64,000 nucleotides of DNA from Adiantum capillus-veneris (taxonomy: Eukaryota; Streptophyta; Polypodiopsida; Polypodiales; Pteridaceae), in the NCBI GenBank assembly GCA_014529385.2, contig CM043960.1, positions 76,035,910 to 76,099,909 on the forward strand. The letters run 5' to 3'. Positions 10,886-22,219 of this stretch are shown piece after piece. Positions within the stretch are counted from its first letter, which is position 1, and every line of letters starts with the position of its first letter. The notes beneath the pieces were generated by a model. The model was not told where the DNA came from, searched no databases, and worked only from the letters and a program-made list of their open reading frames with translations. The position numbers were made by a program, and so were the translations under genes.

Positions 10886-11396
10886 TTGGCAGTGTTCTGT
10901 ATCACTCAAGGAAAGAACCAAAAGCACCACATAATTTTTTTTGCTTGTTGAGGTCGCACGAACCCAAGTTCGCTTGGGCGTGTCGATTCCTAATCGTGTT
11001 TTTAAAGAGTGACAGGAATCCCAGGAAAGAAGGGCTTGTCCAGCCTCCTACCTCAGTGTTTTTGCAGATCTTCGCGACGAAATCAGCCCTAGACTCAGCA
11101 TTTTCAGTGTTCAGCAGTCAATTTCCGCAGTAGAACCCCCAAACTTCGCAGATCTCACCTTCCCGCAGCAGATCCTCGCCGCACGGTCAGATCCGTCGAA
11201 GTTTGCAGTTTCAGCCCGAAAAACGCAGATTTCAGCATCTGCGTTTTCAGAGTGTCGTCGTTGCATTGTCGTCATCGACATAGAGTCAAAATTTAGCAGA
11301 TAAAGATTTGCAGATTTCAGCCATTAGCATTTTCAGATTTCAGCCCGTCTCGTCGTCGTCCTCATCATCGTCGACATCGTCGGCAAGTCCAAGCAT

Positions 11397-11672
11397 TGTA
11401 TCAGATTGTGCAATCAATAGTAGACCGCTCTCGCCATAGAGAGTGGGGCCTTCGGAGGAGGGTTTGACAACATTCTGGTGTTGTATTCTTCTCTCTCTAT
11501 CTCTCAGTCTCAGCACCTTCATTCACAGTGTTTATCCACTTTGTTTGTGATCACGCACTCACTCACTAAAGGAACGGAAGGCTCTCCCTTCCGTAGGTAA
11601 AAGGAACCTTGAGTACAATTCGGAGCACTCATCTTGAGCAAAGTTCAACATTCACTTCCGCTCCACCTTACA
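11397..11672 (+). repeat. T1 3' LTR
   Basis: This is the second copy of the T1 LTR, starting TGTATCAGA and ending CCTTACA. It shares the block order of the first copy. Pol sequence of element B resumes immediately after it. Confidence 0.75.
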
Positions 11673-12681
11673 CGTCAAGAACAAGTTTCCGATGCCTCGC
11701 ATTGAGTATATCCTCAATAGGCTCAATGGGGCAAAGGTTTTCAGTAAGGTCAATCTCAAAAGTGGATACCATCAGGTAAGGGTATTCAAATAAGGGTATT
11801 CAAAGGCGACATCTACAAGACTGCTTTTCACACAGAGTGAGGGCAATGCGAGTATGCAGTCATGCCTTTTGGATTGACAGGTGTCATGGGTACATTTAAC
11901 CGTCTCATGGTAGGCCGTTTTGGCGATATGGTTGGTGTATGTGTGTTCATCTTTCTCGATGATATTCTCATTTTTTCTGCATCATCAGAACAACATGAAA
12001 AGGATGTAGAAAGAGTACTAACCCGTTTGGATGAGTGCCAGCTGTACATTGCAGGAGTTTTTTCTCACTGAAGTTACTTATCTGGGTTATATCATTTCTG
12101 CAGAAGGCGTCAAGCTAGACCCCGCGAAGGTGGAACACGTACGTAGTTGGGATTTGCCCAAAACTGCATATGATATGCGTTCTTTTCTTGGTTTATGTCT
12201 AAGCATATAGTTCGCACATAGAGAATTTTGCACACGTTGCCGCATCATGATTGATGTTTTGAAAGGTCGCCGACAACGCGTGGATTTGCCCGAGGTAGCC
12301 ATTGAGGCTTTCGCAACTCTCAAGGTTGTGGTGACAAAAGCATCGTGTCTTATTCTTGCCTCTTGGGATGACCCCTTTGAGGTATGGACGGATGTGAGCA
12401 ATGTCGCCATAGGCATTGTGCTTCAGCAGCATGGTCGTCCACTTGCTTTCCTTAGTCGGAAGCTCGATAGTGCAGAAAAGAACTATTCAGTTTATGATCA
12501 AGAACTTTTGTCTGTCATTCACTCTCTTAAGTATTGGAAGCATTTTTTGTATGGTAGAGAGTTCACAGTTCGCACAGATCACCAAGCCCTCAAGTGGCTC
12601 CCGTCTATGCCTAGTGCACATTGGAGTGATCGCCAAGCACGGTGGTCACAATTTTTTTTAGCAATTTGGAGGTTTGATTGA
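11673..12681 (+). pseudogene. Gypsy B: reverse transcriptase and RNase H remnants
   Basis: RT reading begins with VKNKFPMPRIEYIL at about 11674, then the GAKVFSK and LKSGYHQV region. A 13-base direct duplication (AGGGTATTCAAAT-like) near 11780 disrupts it. MPFGLTG lies near 11861 and the catalytic FLDDILIFS near 11950. RNase H is better kept (12247-12681), with EVWTDVSN, YSVYDQELLSVIHSL and RTDHQALKWL. Several frameshifts separate the blocks. The residues differ clearly from N1, so B is another family or a much older copy. The RT fingers upstream of VKN are missing or lie on the other side of T1. Confidence 0.85.
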
Positions 12682-13109
12682 GTATATGCCTGGAAAAGCT
12701 AACCCTATTGCAGATGCGTTAAGTCGCAAAGGACATATCCTAACTCTTGAGTCAAGATCCACAGTTTCTCTTCAGGGTGTGTCTTTCGACAGCATGAAGA
12801 ACCAATACGTAGATTCCGAGTTTGGTAAGCAATGGTTGCAGGCTCTTGCTTCCCAAGGGCCTAGCAACTATCTCATTCGTGATGGTTTGTTGTATTTTCG
12901 TCACTATCTATGTGTGTTGCCCTCTCTTAGGACAACCGTATTGCACGATGCACATGACCCTCTCATGGCACAAGGGAATGAACACCACTCTAGAAAAAAT
13001 AGAAAGATTCTTTTATTAGTCTAAAATGCGAAAGGATGTGTTTCGTTATGTCACACGGTGCACTATTTGTCAAAGGTAAAAGCTCCTCGAGGTAAGTAGC
13101 AAGGCCTCT
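12674..13109 (+). pseudogene. Gypsy B: RNase H-integrase linker and zinc finger start
   Basis: The frame reads IEYMPGKANPIADALSRKGH, the usual linker before integrase. An integrase N-terminal region follows with His residues near 12950-12980 (DAHD, GNEHH). After a stop, KDVFRYVTRCTICQR encodes the CC half of the HHCC zinc finger (about 13030-13078). The integrase reading is interrupted at 13109 by the inverted element T2 and resumes near 14258. Confidence 0.8.
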
Positions 13110-14257
13110 TGTTAGATGCAACGGAATGACTGTTTGCGCTTTGCTCAAGATGAGTGCTCCGAACTGTGCTCAAGGTTCCTTTTAGCCTTCCATTTCTTAA
13201 TGGAAAGTGCTATGATCACAACAAAGTGAATGGACACTGTGCGTGCAAGTGTATGAGACTGAGAGAGAGAGAGAGAAGAGAGATATGACACCAGAGACGT
13301 TGTAAAACCCTCCTCCGAAGGCCCCACTCTCGTCGGCGAGAGTGGTCTACTTATTGATTGCACAAAGTGGTACAATGCAAATGCAATGGACTGATGCAAC
13401 TTGGGACTATGCCGATGACGAAATGGTGATGACGACGACGACTTTAGGGCTGCAATCTGTGGTCTTCTATCTGCTAAAATTCGGGCCTGTTTCGGTGGCT
13501 GAAAATGACTGTTTTGGCTGCGTTTTCGAGGGCTGAAAATGCTATCTTCTGCAACCAACTAGGGCTGAATCTGCTGCAAATCTTAACTGCTGAAAACGCT
13601 GCTCCTCTGCTGCATCAAGGGCTGAAAACCAAAAACGCTGGCAGATTTGGGAACTTGCTGGCGATCATGGCTGAAAATAGAAAACGCTGAACTGATCTGC
13701 TATCACTAGTGAAAACGCTGGCTTGTCTGATGTGCTGGCGATGAGAAACTGCAAATGCCAAGGCCTGGGGGATTGTTGGCGGCCAAACAATGTTGAAAAC
13801 GCCAAGGCTAGGGGAGGTACTGTTGGAGAAAACGCTAGGGTGAAGGAGATGCTGGCGGGCTTGCTGATAAGGTGCCTGTTGAGCGGGAAGCTCCTACTGT
13901 CTCTTCTGCCAGAAAGTGCTAACTTGGGTTTGCTTATATATTAACTTAGCAAAATTGCCCTACCTACTTTTGTTGGAAAGTCACTTAAAAATAATAAGTG
14001 AAAAATACCAAAAATAGGAAAAATAGGCTAAATGCACTGGAAAATTCCCCTGATTGAATTTGATGGATTTTGAAGGGAATACTGATGATCATGCTGTGTG
14101 CAACCAGAGGATATGCATCTATGCTAAGTGACTGGGCATGCACGGTCTACGAATAGACTCACAAAAGTGCCAGATCACTTCTAATCTAGACTGACTGGAT
14201 TGACTGAACCCTGATCATGCTATAGCTTGTCCACGGACACATAGGGTTGGATGAGTC
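13110..14257 (-). mobile_element. T2: inverted relative of T1 inserted in gypsy B
   Basis: The left end (13110-13374) is the reverse complement of the T1 LTR: it starts TGTTAGATGCAACGG and contains the GAACCTTGAG, GGGGCCTTCGG and 22-bp hairpin blocks. From 13375 to about 13900 the sequence matches the T1 internal region in reverse, with repeated GCTGAAAA and AACGCTG words. The expected second LTR and PBS are not visible at the right end. The right boundary is inferred from target sequence: CCTCT precedes 13110 and TCTCT follows 14257, and gypsy B integrase reads on from there. T2 is therefore a truncated or diverged copy. Confidence 0.65.
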
Positions 14258-15034
14258 ACGTGATATCTCTTGCTTCCGTTGCCTATTCCCGATGGACCTT
14301 TTCAGGATGTTTCCATGGATTTTGTGACTAACCTTCCACCTAGTTTGCATTCAAGAAACACTCAATGTTTCACAATTGTTGATCGTTTCAGCAAGTTTTG
14401 CATGTTGATTCCTTGTAAGGCCAAAGTCACCGCACAAGATGTAGCACAGTTGTTCATAAAGCATTGGTACCCCCTCTGTGGTTTGCCAAAATCAATTGTT
14501 TCAGATAGGGATGTTAAGTTCACGTCCAATTTTTGGCACGCACTCTTTGAAAATTTTGGCACTATGTTGAATTTTTCATCGCTTTTCATCCATAGTCAGA
14601 TGGTCATACAGAGATTTACAATCAGTTGGCTTTTGATGTTTTAAAGTCGTATGTGCATGATCAAAAGTCTCATTGGGAGCTCTATCTCCCATTCGCTCAG
14701 GTTATTTTGAATGACTCTTTTTCCTCTACCATTGGTCGAACTCCGTATAAGGCAGCTTTTGGCCGTCCGTTCCAGTCACTTTTGACTCGCTCGGTCAGTC
14801 AAATGCCTGATGCCAATGCTGAAAGTCAGTCGTTGGATGAGATTTCTGAGAGTGTGAAGTTTCGGCTAAGCAAGGCTCAGGAGCCTTACTCACGACAGGC
14901 TAACAAGCATCATCAGGATGTTTCAATCAAGGAAGGGGATTGGGTTTATTTAAGAATCATGAAGCAACGTCTTAAGCAAGTTAAAAAGAAATGTCCTAAG
15001 TTGTCTTTCAGGAATGTATGGCCCATTTCTTGTT
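14258..15034 (+). pseudogene. Gypsy B: integrase core and C-terminal region
   Basis: After T2 the integrase core resumes with LPIPDGPFQDVSMDFVT (first Asp near 14320), then IVSDRDVKFTSNFW with the second Asp near 14500. The region around the catalytic Glu is shifted: the HPQSDG-like block is read only in pieces near 14580-14625. A second frame (14626-15034) holds LKSYVHDQKSHWELYLPFAQ and a TPYKAAFG block, then a C-terminal region with EGDWVYLRI. At least one frameshift makes it non-functional. Confidence 0.88.
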
Positions 15035-15392
15035 ATTAAAAAATAAATAAAATTGGTTTCAATGAAATTGCAATTGCCTAACTCATGGTCAATGCACAAC
15101 GATTTCCATGTTTTTTGGTTGAAAGTGTTTTAGGGAACACCTCCGAAGGACATTTCCGAAGAAGAAGAGCCGGAAATCATCGATGAAGCTGAACTTGTGG
15201 AGCCGGAGCAAGTGTTGTTGCATCGGTTTTGCCATGGTTCAAAGAGGTAAGTCAGATAGTACTTTTTGAAGTTCAAGGATCGAGGAACCCACGAGGCAGT
15301 GTGGGTCGATGAAGAGATTACCCCGAGTTGTTGGCAGCCTACAAGAAAGCCATGCAGATTGGTACCAATACCTCACTTTAAAAAGGAGGGGA
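15035..15392 (+). pseudogene. Gypsy B: C-terminal tail, possible chromodomain and PPT
   Basis: A broken tail follows integrase. At 15266-15400 LKFKDRGTHEAVWVDEE resembles the beta-strand and Trp region of a gypsy chromodomain, although the N-terminal half is not clear. The purine run AAAAAGGAGGGGA ends at 15392 and is followed by TGTCACGTG, so a 3' LTR start at 15393 is likely. Only about 13 bp of that LTR precede the next repeat block (C left LTR). Confidence 0.6.
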
Positions 15393-15405
15393 TGTCACGT
15401 GCACA

Positions 15406-16262
15406 TGTCCTCGGATATATACTCCCTCTCCAGCTTTCTAAGTTCCGCATATGGAGCCATTTGCCCGCCACGTAGAGGCTTCAGGTGAATCATCCTCCTT
15501 GGTTTGAAAAAACTCCCCCCAATATGTTAGAAGAAACCTCCTTTTTCTCCTTGTGTTCAGGGCTTTGCTACTTGGTGCTCATAAAGCCCATGCCCGAGCG
15601 CGACATCTGGCCGAAAGCCGTCATTGCCGACACCAACCTCCTTTAGCCTTGCTGCACTTCGACTCCCCTGAGCTCACAAACCGAGGCTGCAAAAGAACAC
15701 AAAAAAGCATCTAATGTCGCACCGTCTGCAGCTAAGGCTGATTTCTTGCAGCCATATCTTGCTGATCAGGAATCTGATTGACAAGCGGTAGAATCCTATG
15801 GGCTTCATATGTCATGTACTTACTACCTTCTTGAACTTGGTCGAGGCCCAAAAGACGCCAGATGGCACCTCCCCCAATGCGGTCAACCCAGCCCATAATT
15901 GGCCCTCGGAAAATCTTTGGATGGCTATAGCTTGCCCTCTGGAGCTCCGATTCGCAATCCGAAAAGACAGGCATGGCGAGAACTCCAATCCTATCCACTG
16001 ACATCAACCCTAGCCACCTGTCCCCAGCTACCCTATCCGTCGGGGATCTGCTAAACATTCTGTCTTTAAACTGCAATATCTTGCACACCGAGGCTCCGTT
16101 TGACGAGCCGTTTGGACCAGAGCACACTAGGCACTACATTCCAAAACATTGATAGAGCACTTTGGACACTTGAACCCACCATCCCAACTGCATCAATCCT
16201 GGAGCCTTTTTGGCCTTAAAAACCACATCAAGCATACATTTCTACTAGCACCTACTTGCCCA
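15406..16262 (-). repeat. C left LTR (3' LTR)
   Basis: This block aligns along its full length with 20395-21276, for example CTTTCTAAGTTCCGCATATG, AATATGTTAGAAGAAACCTC and TATCCGTCGGGGATCTGCTA. There are many substitutions and small indels, so the copies are old. Confidence 0.75.
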
Positions 16263-16800
16263 ATGTTTGACCAAAAGCATATTTACAGAACTTTAAAAAT
16301 TGACAGCTCAAAGCACTTGCAAAACCACAACCCTATGTACAGGCTATGTACAAAAGCTTCATTTCCTCTCGCACACTGCATACTTTAGGTGGGTTGCCCA
16401 CCCCCCCTGGTTACAATCTGATGCACCTCCGGCACTAGACTTCTTTCAAAATATAGCTTGAGCCACACATTGTTCACCTTGTGCCTAAGAAGCTTACCAT
16501 TTGCCCTTACCACCTGATAGGTCCCGTTTGGAAAGGCCTTTTGCACTTTGTACGGAATTGTCCACTTCTTTTTAGACTTGAAATTCTCATACTTCATCAC
16601 CCAACTTCCTTCTTACATCTCTCTATTCGGCAAACTTGGCTTGGCCTTCCCCACTTGTCCCTCTTGTTGCTTCACATTGTGATCCCTTGTTGCCTTCCCA
16701 TCTAGTTGCAAAACATGCATACCAACTTCTTTGGCCTCATCCCTAGACCATGGAATGACTCCCATGAAACCCTCTGTAGCATAGTTCTTCATCAACCCTA
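16263..16800 (-). pseudogene. C: integrase C-terminal segment and 3' untranslated region
   Basis: The minus frame 16385-16600 contains KWTIPYKVQKAFPNGTYQVV and HKVNNVWLKLYF. This matches the GPY/F-like C-terminal module of gypsy integrase (G/T-PY, PNGTY, VN-x-LK-x-YF). The frame 16613-16795 upstream may be the preceding linker. Nothing like the DDE core is present. A purine-rich GGGGGGGTGGG run lies at 16399-16409 on minus, about 140 bp from the LTR, so it is only a weak PPT candidate. The stretch 16263-16384 has no recognisable content. Confidence 0.65.
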
Positions 16801-17540
16801 TTCAAACCGCCTCGTAAAAAAGACTATAGCACCACCCACAACAAGAAAGCCTTGCGGTCTATGTAAGGATATTTGCAAAGCAACTTTAATAGCATACTCA
16901 TCAATAACACAACACCAAGTTCCAGTACCTGGCCATTTGCATCCATTTGCAGCACGGCTAAGCATAGCTGTCCTCTGTAAGCTGATATTTGAAGACCCTC
17001 TCACTGGTTCAAGGATTGGTTCCACATCTAGCTCTTCTTAAGGTTCCACATCTAGCTCTTTAGCCTTAAGAACTTGCTCTGCTAAATCTTCAACTTGTTC
17101 ACCATACACTGGGCCTAGCTGATCTTTTCCTAGCTTTGGAAGTGCCACTTCACTTTCACAATCTACCTCCATTTGCCCTTCTAACACCTGCTCTACCATC
17201 ACACCATCGGATAGGCAAGACAAAAATTCACCCCATGCTTTGTCTTCAACAAGGTCAACGGTGCTTTCCTCATCTGCACAAAGATCCTCTATGGTGACTC
17301 CAAACAAATCTGTATTAACGTTTAGCAAATCCTTCTCGCTTTCTTCTTCCTCAGTGCTAGTGTAACCTTCATCGTAGGCGGTCTCCGTCTCATACTCGTA
17401 GCTTGTCGTGTCATCTTCATCTTTAGCCACCATGGGATGAGAATTGCTCTTTTTGGTCTTCAAATCCAGCACAACCTATCTCCCTTTCTCTCTGTCAGGC
17501 AAAGTGAACACTTTGCTCTCCCAGTCCTGCTTAGCACCTA
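16801..17540 (-). pseudogene. C: acidic reading frame downstream of protease
   Basis: The minus frame 17038-17472 encodes about 144 residues rich in Asp and Glu, with a block of SYEYETETAYDEGYTSTEEE. It sits where the protease-RT linker would be. It has no RT motif and I do not recognise a domain. Immediately downstream, 16800-17035, another short frame shows no known motif. It could be the N-terminal extension of pol left after deletion of RT-IN, or an additional region particular to this family. Confidence 0.45.
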
Positions 17541-18000
17541 TTGCCAAAAGTCACGGCCTACCCAAAATGATTGGATAAGCATTATCACCTGCGTTCATAA
17601 CAAAAAAGTCTATCAGGCACTCTATGCCCATCACTTTGACCTTCACATCTTGAGCCACACCCAAGCACCTAGCATTAGTATGGTTGGCCATCCTAATGCG
17701 CACATTCAACTTGGCTATTGCCTTGACTTCCGTCTCCTTCATGGCTGCTTCCGTCATGACACAAACCTATGCTCCACCGACTATGTAGGCATGTACCTGC
17801 ATCCTTTTGTCTATGACCGCATCCACCAACGGAAGAACATCAGTCCGGCCACCTACCCTCAAGGCCATGTTTTGCACAGCGTGCACATTCCCTTTAGCTC
17901 TCGGCAGCCTGGTGCTAGCACTTCTAGACCACTGTCTCCTCAATTTCGGATTTGAAGCCAACAATTGACCAAAAGTAATGTTTGCTTTTTGATCTTGAAC
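17541..18000 (-). pseudogene. C: aspartic protease with altered active site
   Basis: The end of the protease is clear (VMNAGDNAYPIILGRP, 17551-17600), preceded by VKVKVMGIECLIDFF. The active-site position reads IVGGAYVCVM across 17764-17785, where the family normally has I-D-S/T-G-A. The catalytic Asp is replaced by Val. NITFGQLLASNP in the upstream frame (about 17960) is the usual segment between gag and protease in this kind of element. Reading shifts frame between 17767 and 17757. The protease would not be active as it stands. Confidence 0.75.
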
Positions 18001-19030
18001 ATCACTTACCAGGTTGTACTCGGGATAGCCACGTCCCAATTGGAAATCCGCTTGCTTGATCTTGTGGTGTCTCCTTCTTTTGCTAGTCTTAGGCTGCTCT
18101 CTACCCTCGTACACCTTCTCTTTGCCCTTGCGAGCTTTGGTCTCCCGCTCCGTCTCTGTCTCTCTCTCAGCTCTTGCCCTCTTGTTGGCCAAAATCTCGA
18201 CATCTTGCTTATCCACCCTGATAATATTCACCCTTGGGACTTCACCTCCATTTGGTGGAGCTGGCTGCATAGAATTCTCCACTGCCTGCTCTCTTAGACC
18301 ATTGAACTGCCCTTGACCTCGACCTCTACCAAACAGCGGGTAAATGCTCCTCTCTCTCTTAGCAGTTGAGGACAATCAGGCACATAATGCCCCTCTTCTC
18401 CACAATTGTAGCACCTACTTGGCAGCGGCCTTGCCTTGCCCCTTGCTCCTCTTGGTTGTCCTCTATCCATCAAGCTTAGGCAATTCTTGCATCTGTTGGG
18501 ACAAATCCTGCACCATACGTACCCAATTCTGTGGCACAACGACTACCCCTCGATTTTCGTGGTTCTCCTCGTGCATAGCCTCTCTTGGAACTCTGCGGTT
18601 GAAGGGGGGCCATCGTTTCGCAGCTCGACACATCCTGCTCTATCTTCTTCTTTATCTTTCAGCTCTTTGACCGTGCGATTGCTATAGCACCATTGTAATT
18701 TTCTGGGCTTTCAAAGTCGACCTTCTCTCTCACTTTAGGGTGCAGACACGCCATGAATTTATCCAGCTTAAAGTAATCCCCATAAGCCAATTGCATGGCT
18801 GCTGCTAATTCTGCCCAACACTCTTCAAAACGACCCAAAAACAAATTGAACTCCACTTACATCTTGCTCAAGCGCCTTCAGCTTCGCATCCATCTCAATC
18901 GGGGACGCCTCCCTTTTCTACGCATCACCAAAGGAAAAGTCTGCATTTTGCTATCCTCGTTCGGCACGAAATCCAACATCTACTTGTCGGGGTCCTCTTC
19001 GCCTATGAAAATCAGTCCATAGCTTCTTGC
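18001..19030 (-). pseudogene. C: gag polyprotein
   Basis: A CCHC zinc knuckle (CYNCGEEGHYVPDC) lies at about 18370-18415 on minus. Upstream, 18659-18856 encodes FLGRFEECWAEL, YFKLDKFMACLHPKVREKV, a capsid-like Retrotrans_gag segment. Downstream, a basic region rich in Lys, Arg and Glu leads into protease. At least two frameshifts separate the blocks. The Met near 19034 (MAARSYGLIFIGEEDPDK) may be the original start. Gag forms the particle and packages element RNA. Confidence 0.75.
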
Positions 19031-20394
19031 CGCCATGACTTCCAACGCGAAAAACCGCTTCTTTTCGATCAACTAGGAGCAATCAGTGTGCTCCTCAGTG
19101 GGGGCACCAGAAGATGGGAAGGGGGAATGGGGAACACACCCGGCACACAAACAAAGGCCTCTATAGCTCAAGGTATCCACAGCACCCCTATCCTCTAAGA
19201 AACACACACAATGCACCGGGAGACCACTGCCCGCTCATTTCCCAATGCTTACACACTCCACAAGACCACCACACAACGCACACCTACTGCCACGATCTGT
19301 CTCCACCCTTGCGCGCACACACAACCGCTCAATCACATTCTCTCACACAAAGCACCGTTGGTCCGAGGGGACATGCACATCCACATTGCCGGCACCGTGG
19401 GGGAACACAAGAGCAGGAGAAAGAGAAGGGGGAAAGGGAAAACGACATCAAAACTGGGTAATAATGGCTTGATTATACTTCAAGAGGCATGTACAAAGCT
19501 TGCAATGCCATCACAATGGCCATTTTCATGAGAAAATACAAAGGGGGGTTGACAGGCACACTGCCAAAAAACTCCACTAGGCTTCAAACGGAACCAAAAA
19601 GCTCCTCATTTGATTAAAAAAATGGCTTTGATAGTGGAGGGTCTCCCTCTAATTAATCCATTCGGCATCCATATTTGGCATCTTTGGAAGGGGTAGCCGC
19701 CTCTGTTTCATCTGCTCTCTCTTTGCTCTTTTGAAGGGGGGGTGCTAGCTTGAGAGAGGGGTGCTAGCAACGTCGCTAGTGCCCCCTGCTTTTTTTGCCA
19801 ATTTTATTTTACTCTCCCCTTTTCACCTTGGGGCTTACCCCTTGATTTTACCTAGACAGCCTCTTGAATTTGCTTGTCCGCCCTCTGTGAATGGCCCTTA
19901 GCTTGCCCACTTAGCTGGCTTTGACCGCCTTTCTGCTCGGATTGCCCCCTTGAAATTGCCTCTTGGTCACCTTTGACTATTTGGTCCCGCCCTTGACTGC
20001 TATCTTTGGCCGCCCTTTGGGCTCTCTCTCTCTCTCTCACATGTATCCTCTCCCTTGCACCTGAGACATCCGACCTCTTCTCTCTCCCTCTCACAAGACC
20101 TCCCTTTATGCACCCCTCCTCACTCTCTAATTATGCTAGGGAGGCACTAGCGAGGTCCTTAATGCTTTAAAAGATTGGGGCTTCACTGGGCCCCGAGAAA
20201 CTACCCCAGCGCGGGGCTTGCCACGTCATCATACTACGTGCCACCACAGCGCCGCCGGCTCAATGCCACCGCCTGCCTCCCAAGCCAAAAACGCCATCGC
20301 CTCCGTCAGGCTCGCGCACGCAACGCCCAGGAAAGGGCCCACCATAGCCTTACGAAGAGAAGCTCTCTTTGTCCCTTGTACACTCCCATAGCCA
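19031..20394 (-). other. C: 5' leader region
   Basis: About 1.36 kb lies between gag and the 5' LTR. A minus-strand frame at 19852-20094 encodes a low-complexity, Arg/Glu/Gln-rich peptide with no recognisable domain. A short CT tract lies at about 20021-20039. There is no PBS matching tRNA-Met and no known promoter motif that I can defend. Confidence 0.45.
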
Positions 20395-21276
20395 CGACCT
20401 CGGACATATACTCCCTCTTCGGCTTTCTAAGTTCCGCATATGGGGCCATTTGCCTGCCACATGGAGACTTTAGGTGAATCGCCCTCCTTGGTTTGAAAAA
20501 ATTGCCCCCAATATGTTAGAAGAAACCTCTTTTTTCTCCTTGCCTTCAAGGCTTTGCTACTTGGTACTCATAAAGCCCATGCCCGAGCCGCGACATCTAG
20601 CCGAAAGAAGCCATTGCCCACTCTAACCTCCTTTAGCCTTGCCGCACTTCGACTCCCCTGAGCTCACAAACCGAGGCCTTAAAAGAACACAAAAAGCATC
20701 TGATATCGCACCGTCTGCAACTGAGGCTGCTTTCTTGTAGCCGTATCTTGCTGATCACGAATCTGATTGACAAGCGGGCGACTTCTACGGACTTCATATG
20801 TCATGTACTACCTTCTTGAACTTGGTCGAGGCCCAAAAGATGCCAGATGGCACCTCCCCCAATGCGGTCAACCCGGCCCACCCGAAAAATCTTCAAATGG
20901 TCATAACTTGCCCTCTGGAGCTCCAATTCGCAATCCGAAAAGACAGGCATGGTCACCAACTCGAGAACTCCAATCCTATCCACTTACATTAGTCCTGGCC
21001 ATCTGTCCCCAGCTGCCCTATCCGTCGGGGATCTGCTAGACCTTCTGTCTTTAAACTGCAATATCTTGCACAACGGGGCTCCGTTTGACGAGCCGTCTGG
21101 CTCGGCTTCTAGAGCACACCGGTCACTACATTCCAGAACACTAATAGAGCACTTTGGACACTTGAACCCACCATCCAATTGGACCAGTCCTGGAGCCTTT
21201 TTGGCCTAAAAAACCGCATCAGTTTGGCCTTAAAAACCGCATCAGGAATACATTTCTACTAGCACCTGCTTGCCCA
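20395..21276 (-). repeat. C right LTR (5' LTR)
   Basis: This is the partner of 15406-16262. Near 21205-21245 a unit of about 30 bp (TTTGGCC...AAAAACCGCATCA) is tandemly duplicated only in this copy, which explains most of the length difference. Confidence 0.75.
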
Positions 21277-22176
21277 GGTCTTCCTCATCTGCCTTAACCC
21301 TTTGTCCTCCCCTTGTGCACACCTTTGGAACTGCTTAGCACTACTTCTAGCCTCGACCAACTTTGTTTGTACCAACGCACTTAGCCATGCCATCAGGTCA
21401 AATTCAACCACTTAACACAGCAAGTGGGTCTTCAATATCCCCTCTTCAATGTAGCCACACAAGCGGGTCAGATTCAATCTCCCAACTTGATTGTGCAAGT
21501 GCAAGTGCAAGCTTTGCATGAAACTCTAGAAATATCTGGTTTAGCACTACTAATGTCTGCAGAAAATACTATAGAAAGTTTAAGTGCGTTCATCAAGTGA
21601 GCATTCTTATCAAGATTGAAGTATCTGCAGAAACCATGGCCTGCCTGCCGCACTTGGTAAATTCAAGTCAATTAGCAGTACTTGAGCAAATTTTATCATG
21701 GTAGTAGGGTCATCTTTAGCATATGCAACTTTTTGAGAAAAAATTTCTATTTACATCCAACCCCATAACTAATTATAATCGGCAATTGGATCATACGCTT
21801 GAACTTAGTGCTAAAACATGTTTGAAAAAGGATTTTCTAATTGCGGATATGGTATGCGCATATGCAACTCTATACCATTATGCAGAATGCTTCTTGTAAT
21901 TTCATTTTCTAGGTAACATAGAGCTGTCCCATTCATGTAAAGCAGCCCTAGGACTCGACACAAAGCAAAGATCAAAGAGCTGACTGATGATACTCAATGG
22001 AATCCACAATCTCCGGCATAATGAACCCTAAATAATCTTGACAAATAGAGAAAACACATTGTGTACCTTGATGATTCGATGAAAACTGACATTATTATAA
22101 TAGCCTCTCCTTGAGAGCTCCAAGAAATTGCGGCAGGTCTTGGGGGCATGCTTTAAGTACAGCTGCGTCAAAAACC

Positions 22177-22219
<43 letters not shown>

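Larger units (their letters stand above)
10586..11672 (+). mobile_element. T1: miniature (TRIM-like) LTR element
   Basis: Two direct repeats of about 280 bp (10586-10871 and 11397-11672) flank about 525 bp without coding capacity. The first repeat ends CTAACA and is followed at once by TTGGTATTAGAGCT, a tRNA-Met-type PBS. Both repeats share a GTGCAATCAATAGTAGACC block, a GGGGCCTTCGGAGGAGGG block, a CT-rich block and a GAACCTTGAG block. No clear polypurine tract precedes the second repeat. CGTCA occurs at 10562-10566 and 11673-11677 and could be a TSD, but the left copy is 19 bp away from the inferred LTR start. Size and layout fit a TRIM or small non-autonomous element. Confidence 0.75.
15406..21276 (-). 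mobile_element. C: minus-strand gypsy-type element lacking RT and integrase core
   Basis: Direct repeats at 15406-16262 and 20395-21276 flank gag-protease sequence on the minus strand, so the right copy is the 5' LTR. In sense the LTR starts TGGGCAAG and ends near CCGAGGACA. A zinc knuckle, a protease and an integrase C-terminal segment occur in the normal order, but RT, RNase H and the integrase core are absent. No tRNA-Met PBS is found at 20394; the adjacent sense sequence TGGCTATGGGAG could pair with an unidentified tRNA. No TSD is evident. The element appears inserted in the 3' LTR of B. Confidence 0.7.

Noticed and set aside
10562-11677. CGTCA as certain TSD of T1
   Set aside because: The left copy is 19 bp before the inferred LTR start, so the match may be chance.
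18006-18316. Leu/Ser-rich plus-strand ORFs opposite gag of C
   Set aside because: They are antisense shadows of the minus-strand gag-protease.
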